Below are positions 4,880 to 7,938 of a DNA stretch of 7,938 nt, in pieces. The notes under the pieces were generated by a model. The model was not told the DNA's origin. It searched no databases and was given only the letters and a program-made list of their open reading frames with translations. Origin of the DNA: an uncultured Collinsella sp. Lineage in GTDB: Bacteria; Actinomycetota; Coriobacteriia; Coriobacteriales; Coriobacteriaceae. Every line of letters starts with the position of its first letter. Position 1 is the stretch's first letter. The stretch is from assembly GCA_900552345.1 (NCBI GenBank), contig URZN01000046.1, forward strand, positions 1 to 7,938, written 5' to 3'. Both the position numbers and the translations under genes were made by a program.

Positions 4880-6910
4880 ATGACCGCACCTGCATCCAAG
4901 CTGCTCCAGCCCATTACGGTTGGCCCCCTTGAGCTCAAGAACCGCATTATGTTCCCGCCGCTGACCACCGGCTACGAGGAGCGCGACGGTTCCATCGGCG
5001 AGCGCAGCCTGGCCTTTTATGAGCGTCTGGCCCGTGGCGGCGTGAGCTACATCGTCATCGGCGACGTCGCTCCCGTTATGACCGCAAGCCCCACGCCCAA
5101 GCTGGCGACCGACGCCCAGATCCCCACGTTTAAGGCACTGGCCGACGCCGTCCACAAGCACAGCGCCAAGGTCGCGCTGCAGCTGTTCCACCCCGAGTAT
5201 GACGTGCCCGGTGTCGGCCGCATGGTCATGGGATCCATGGCCGCTGCCAAGGCCGCGCAGGAGGCCAAGGCCGCCGGCGACGAGGAGACCTTTGCCGCCA
5301 AGATGGCCGAGTCCAACGAGATCCGCAATCAGGCCTACGCCAAGCTGCACCACGACATGCAGCACTTTGTGAACGAGGCAAGCGTAGAACAGCTCACCCA
5401 GATCAAGGAAGCCATCGCTGCCTCGGCCGCCCGTGCGCAGCAGGCCGGCATCGACGCCATCGAGGTCCACGGCGATCGCCTGGTGGGTTCGCTGTGCTCG
5501 GCCATCCTCAACCAGCGCACCGACGAGTACGGTGGCTCGTTCGAGAACCGCGTTCGCTACGCGCTCGAGGTCGTCGCTGCCATTAAGGAAGCCGCGCCGC
5601 AGCTGATGGTGGAGTACAAGCTCCCCGTGATCATGGAGAACCCCGACGGCACGCCGCGCGGCAAGGGCGGCCTGCAGCCTGACGAGGCCTGCGAGTTCGC
5701 CAAGCTGCTCGAGGGCGCGGGCATCGACATGATCCAGGTTGCACAGGCCAACCACACCGGCAACATGGGCGACACCATTCCGCCCATGGGCGCCATGCCC
5801 TACAACTGGACGCTGCCCGTGGCCGAGCGCGTCAAGGCCCTGGTCTCCGTGCCGGTGGCAACCGTGGGCCGTGTCATCTCGGTCGAGGCCGGCGAGAAGA
5901 TTCTGGAAGACGGCGCGGCCGACATCATCGCCTATGGCCGCTCGCTCATGTGCGACCCCGACATTGCGCTGAAGGCTGCCACGGGTGAGCCCATCCGCGA
6001 GTGCCTCAACTGCAACAAGGGCTGCGTCGATGCGATTCAAAACCGCAAGTACATCTCGTGCGTGCTCAACGCCGAGAACGGCGACGAGGCGACCGTCGCC
6101 ATCAAGCCGGGCGAGGGCGACAAGAAGATCGCCGTGGTGGGCGGCGGTATTGCCGGCCTGGAGGCCGCACGCGTGGCGGCCAAGCGCGGCTACGATGTGA
6201 CCGTCTACGAGGCGAGCGATCATCTGGGCGGCCAGATTGTGCTGGCGGCCGCGCCTCCGCGCAAGGACGAGATCATGCGCTCGGTCGAGTATTACGAGAA
6301 GATTCTGCCCGGCCTGGGCGTGAAGGTTGAGCTCAACCATGCCGCTACTGCTGAGGACCTCAACGCCGCCGACGCCGCGATTGTGGCCGTGGGCGCGCAC
6401 GACGTGGTTATCCCCGTTCCGGGTGCCGACTCGGAGAAGGTCGTCTCGAGCTGGGACGTGCTGGCCGGCAAGGTGGAGCTCAGCGGCCGCGTCGCCGTCA
6501 TTGGCGGTGGCCTGGTGGGCACCGAGACTGCCGAGTATCTGCTGCAGCACGGCTGCGAGGTGGCGATCGTGGAGATGCTCGACAAGATTGCCGCGGGCGA
6601 GTCCGAGACCATTCTGCCGCTGATTATGAGCGACTTTGCAGAGCACAACGTGGAGCAGCACGTGAAGACCCGCCTGACCGCCATTACCGACGAGGGCGTG
6701 GAGGCCATTCGCACCACCGAGGACGGCGCTGAGGAGCCGGTGAAGATCGCCTGCGATTACGTGGTGATGGCCGTGGGCTCCAAGGCCAACGCGTTTGACC
6801 TGGACGGCGTGACGGTGCCCGTGACCTGCGTGGGCGACTGCTCGGGCGAGCGTACCGCCGACATTGCGAGCGCCATTCGCACGGCATATCACGCGGCCAA
6901 CGAGCTGTAG
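4880..6910 (+). CDS. OYE-type FMN/4Fe-4S/FAD oxidoreductase (2,4-dienoyl-CoA reductase-like)
   Basis: This 676-aa protein has the architecture of 2,4-dienoyl-CoA reductase, trimethylamine dehydrogenase and bile-acid or enoate reductases. Residues 8-370 form an FMN TIM barrel (LELKNRIMFPPLTT, 17-30; NQRTDEYGGSFENR, 211-224; VATVGRV, 326-332; IIAYGRSLMCDP). Cys375, Cys378, Cys382 and Cys394 form a 4Fe-4S site. An FAD fold begins at VVGGGIAG (419-426) and an NAD(P)H fold at VIGGGLVG (540-547), with VGDC at 651-654. Electrons would pass from NAD(P)H through FAD and Fe-S to FMN and then to an unsaturated substrate in the cytoplasm. The active-site loop reads EVHGDRLVG instead of the usual H-G-x-H-G-Y form: it is shorter and lacks the Tyr. 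An alanine-rich helical insert (~118-168) replaces the usual substrate loop. The substrate is therefore unknown. The start at ATG 4880 is preferred over ATG 4874 because AGAGG (4868-4872) is seven bases upstream of it. The gene stands alone and ends at a terminator. Confidence 0.88.
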   Translation: MTAPASKLLQPITVGPLELKNRIMFPPLTTGYEERDGSIGERSLAFYERLARGGVSYIVIGDVAPVMTASPTPKLATDAQIPTFKALADAVHKHSAKVALQLFHPEYDVPGVGRMVMGSMAAAKAAQEAKAAGDEETFAAKMAESNEIRNQAYAKLHHDMQHFVNEASVEQLTQIKEAIAASAARAQQAGIDAIEVHGDRLVGSLCSAILNQRTDEYGGSFENRVRYALEVVAAIKEAAPQLMVEYKLPVIMENPDGTPRGKGGLQPDEACEFAKLLEGAGIDMIQVAQANHTGNMGDTIPPMGAMPYNWTLPVAERVKALVSVPVATVGRVISVEAGEKILEDGAADIIAYGRSLMCDPDIALKAATGEPIRECLNCNKGCVDAIQNRKYISCVLNAENGDEATVAIKPGEGDKKIAVVGGGIAGLEAARVAAKRGYDVTVYEASDHLGGQIVLAAAPPRKDEIMRSVEYYEKILPGLGVKVELNHAATAEDLNAADAAIVAVGAHDVVIPVPGADSEKVVSSWDVLAGKVELSGRVAVIGGGLVGTETAEYLLQHGCEVAIVEMLDKIAAGESETILPLIMSDFAEHNVEQHVKTRLTAITDEGVEAIRTTEDGAEEPVKIACDYVVMAVGSKANAFDLDGVTVPVTCVGDCSGERTADIASAIRTAYHAANEL

Positions 6911-6985
6911 TTGAACATCGCGGCCAGGCGGGGCGGTAGCACGGATCCGTCTCGCCCGGCTGTGTCCCGTCGGGTGTCAACCGGT

Positions 6986-7021
6986 GCGGGGCCTGCAAGC
7001 GGAGCAGGTCCCGCCCTTTTT
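6986..7021 (+). terminator. Intrinsic terminator after the reductase gene
   Basis: GCGGGGCCTGC (6986-6996) pairs with GCAGGTCCCGC (7004-7014), an 11-bp stem with one G-U pair and a seven-base loop, followed by TTTTT (7017-7021) and a further TTTT. It lies 76 bases beyond the stop codon. Confidence 0.9.
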
Positions 7022-7348
7022 GTTTTGCTCCGGTGGATGGCAATGCGCGGTAATCATGAGGAGTGAGGCGTCACTGCCCTGCAGGCCGCTCAAAATTATT
7101 GGAGGAGGGGTTAATAATTATTCCCTCTAGACCAAAGGACATAAAGAGATGTCAATTTTGTTGGCAAACGAATGACGATTAGCTGCGAGCTAGCTACCAG
7201 CGTAAATAATCGATAAAGAAATGTCGTAAATAGGTGTCAAATGCCCAGATAACGCCGCGTCTATTTTAATTAACTACTTTGAGCAAACAGCAAAATGCTA
7301 CTATCTAGCGTGCACGTAAGAAAGCAGATTAACGGTTAAGGCTAAGAA
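7022..7348. promoter_or_regulatory. AT-rich intergenic region upstream of the HTH gene
   Basis: This stretch of over 300 bases holds no supported gene and is much richer in A+T than its neighbours. It contains an AATTATT/AATAATT inverted repeat (7094-7100, 7113-7119) around GGAGGAGGGG, and CGTAAATA twice at 24-bp distance (7201-7208, 7225-7232). A possible extended -10 lies at 7296-7304 (TGC followed by TACTAT), about 45 bases before the start codon. The low GC suggests a promoter or operator region, or transferred DNA. Confidence 0.45.
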
Positions 7349-7753
7349 GTGGCAGGTATGTCGGAAGCAACTAGGACTCGCACGCATGCGCCCGAGGTTA
7401 GGCAGCGTGCCGTCGAGATCCTCCAAGAGGGGGTCGGTCACCGCGCCCTCGCCGCAAAGCTTGGCATTCCCCAGGCCACGGCTCGTCAGTGGGCCCGCGC
7501 ATATGCCGTGGGCGGCGCCGACGCCGTGCTCAACGCGGGCGCTCGCCATCACACCTATTCGTACGACGTCAAGCTCGCCGTGGTAAAGGATCGCCTGGAA
7601 AACGGCCTGACGGTTCGCGAAGCCATGATTAAGCACAAGATTCCCAGCGAGTCTTCGGTCAAGGCCTGGTGTCGCCAGTATCGCGATGGCGGCGCCGACG
7701 CGCTTATCGATAAGCCGCGCGGTCGCAAGCCGCGCGTTAAAAAGGCGGAATAG
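7349..7753 (+). CDS. Small double helix-turn-helix protein, IS3 OrfA-like
   Basis: This 134-aa basic protein is made of two related halves: residues 16-64 (EVRQRAVEILQEGVGHRALA, then IPQATARQWARAYAVGGADAV) and 73-122 (DVKLAVVKDRLENGLTVREA, then IPSESSVKAWCRQYRDGGADAL). Each is a transposase-type HTH_28/29 unit ending in YxxGGADA(V/L). The tail KPRGRKPRVKKAE resembles the linker after the HTH of IS3 OrfA proteins, but the leucine-zipper region that usually follows is missing. No OrfB follows, and a terminator lies 12 bases after the stop. The gene is therefore a truncated transposase subunit or a domesticated DNA-binding protein. Start: GTG 7349 has AAGG at 7338-7341 and seven bases of spacing; ATG 7358 is the alternative and would remove three residues. 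DNA binding is well supported by family; regulation of a target is inference. Confidence 0.8.
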   Translation: MAGMSEATRTRTHAPEVRQRAVEILQEGVGHRALAAKLGIPQATARQWARAYAVGGADAVLNAGARHHTYSYDVKLAVVKDRLENGLTVREAMIKHKIPSESSVKAWCRQYRDGGADALIDKPRGRKPRVKKAE

Positions 7754-7765
7754 CGAACGGGATGG

Positions 7766-7789
7766 TGCGCCCACAGGGGGCGCATTTTT
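7766..7789 (+). terminator. Intrinsic terminator after the HTH gene
   Basis: TGCGCCC (7766-7772) pairs with GGGCGCA (7778-7784) around a five-base loop and is followed by TTTTT (7785-7789). It closes the gene as a single-gene transcript. Confidence 0.88.
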
Positions 7790-7841
7790 CTTGCCGCGCC
7801 ACTGCTCCAAAGCGGACGTGTCCTTACCCCGTACGCCTAAA

Positions 7842-7888
7842 ACTCCTCAGTTGACCGAAAACCTGCCGCCGCTACTCCTCAATTGAGC
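7842..7888 (+). repeat. ACTCCTCA(G/A)TTGA repeated at 32-bp distance
   Basis: ACTCCTCAGTTGACC at 7842 and ACTCCTCAATTGAGC at 7874 share their first eight bases and TTGA. The second contains the perfect palindrome CTCAATTGAG (7878-7887), next to TATAAC (7889-7894). They lie just upstream of the probable start of the next gene, so they could be operator sites. Confidence 0.5.
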
Positions 7889-7934
7889 TATAACGTTAAA
7901 CAATTGCAGCGTTTTTGCATGGGGGAGTGATGGT

Positions 7935-7938
7935 ATGA
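7935..7938 (+). CDS. Probable start of a further gene, cut by the window end
   Basis: GGGGGAG (7921-7927) is a good ribosome binding site seven bases before ATG 7935. The nearer ATG 7930 and GTG 7927 both run into TGA at 7936-7938, so 7935 is the only usable start. Nothing can be said about the product. Confidence 0.35.

Noticed and set aside
4724..6892. Long minus-strand frame of 722 codons opposite the reductase
   Set aside because: It is a shadow of GC-rich codon use on the plus strand. It has no family resemblance, is rich in H, G, A, L and R, and the plus-strand protein has clear cofactor motifs.
7149..7175. Eight-codon leader peptide MSILLANE with AAAGGA upstream
   Set aside because: It is too short and isolated, with no amino-acid run or attenuator-like hairpin pair linking it to the gene downstream.

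Overview
The window looks like one end of a contig from a high-GC Actinomycetota of the Coriobacteriia, most like Collinsella. This is inferred from GC-rich codon use, the protein families and the style of the intergenic repeats; no rRNA or marker gene is present to prove it. The first 48 bases are not genomic. They are an Illumina Nextera i5 adapter with its index and the Tn5 mosaic end, so genomic sequence starts at 49.

Layout: (1) 49-1646 is a small plus-strand operon-like group. It holds an unrecognised ORF that is probably frameshifted (187/203-487), an unrecognised 51-codon ORF (540-695), and a DUF4268 protein with a PD-(D/E)XK-like nuclease fold (682-1614), closed by a hairpin terminator. 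(2) 1777-3331 holds an AlbA_2/Schlafen-type ATP-binding protein. It is preceded by a diverged copy of the leader found upstream of the first ORF. (3) 3332-4390 has no intact gene. It is a mosaic of repeats: the 3' end of the AlbA_2 gene and its tail are repeated about 683 bp downstream, where the coding part is a dead fragment with an internal stop. Each tail carries TGTCGCA iterons at exactly 11-bp pitch, a GGACAT/ATGTCC palindrome and 20-bp tandem units. Between the copies are two GGAAAGTTA doublets at 10-bp pitch. (4) 4440-4736 is a regular array of eight 15-bp repeats in alternating orientation at 40/41-bp pitch, forming four hairpins. (5) 4880-6910 encodes a 676-aa Old Yellow Enzyme-type FMN/4Fe-4S/FAD reductase with an atypical active-site loop, followed by a strong terminator. 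(6) 7022-7348 is AT-rich and appears to be a promoter region for a small protein with two transposase-type helix-turn-helix units (7349-7753), which has its own terminator. (7) The last 150 bases carry a short repeat and probably the start of another gene at 7935.

Functionally, 49-4390 reads as an accessory island. Nuclease-like and AlbA_2 ATPase-like genes are families often met among mobile and defence-associated genes, but no activity can be shown from sequence alone. Shared 5' leaders and shared 3' tails suggest that genes are gained and lost here as cassettes by recombination between repeats. The OYE-type reductase looks like a resident metabolic gene, probably for anaerobic reduction of an unsaturated substrate.
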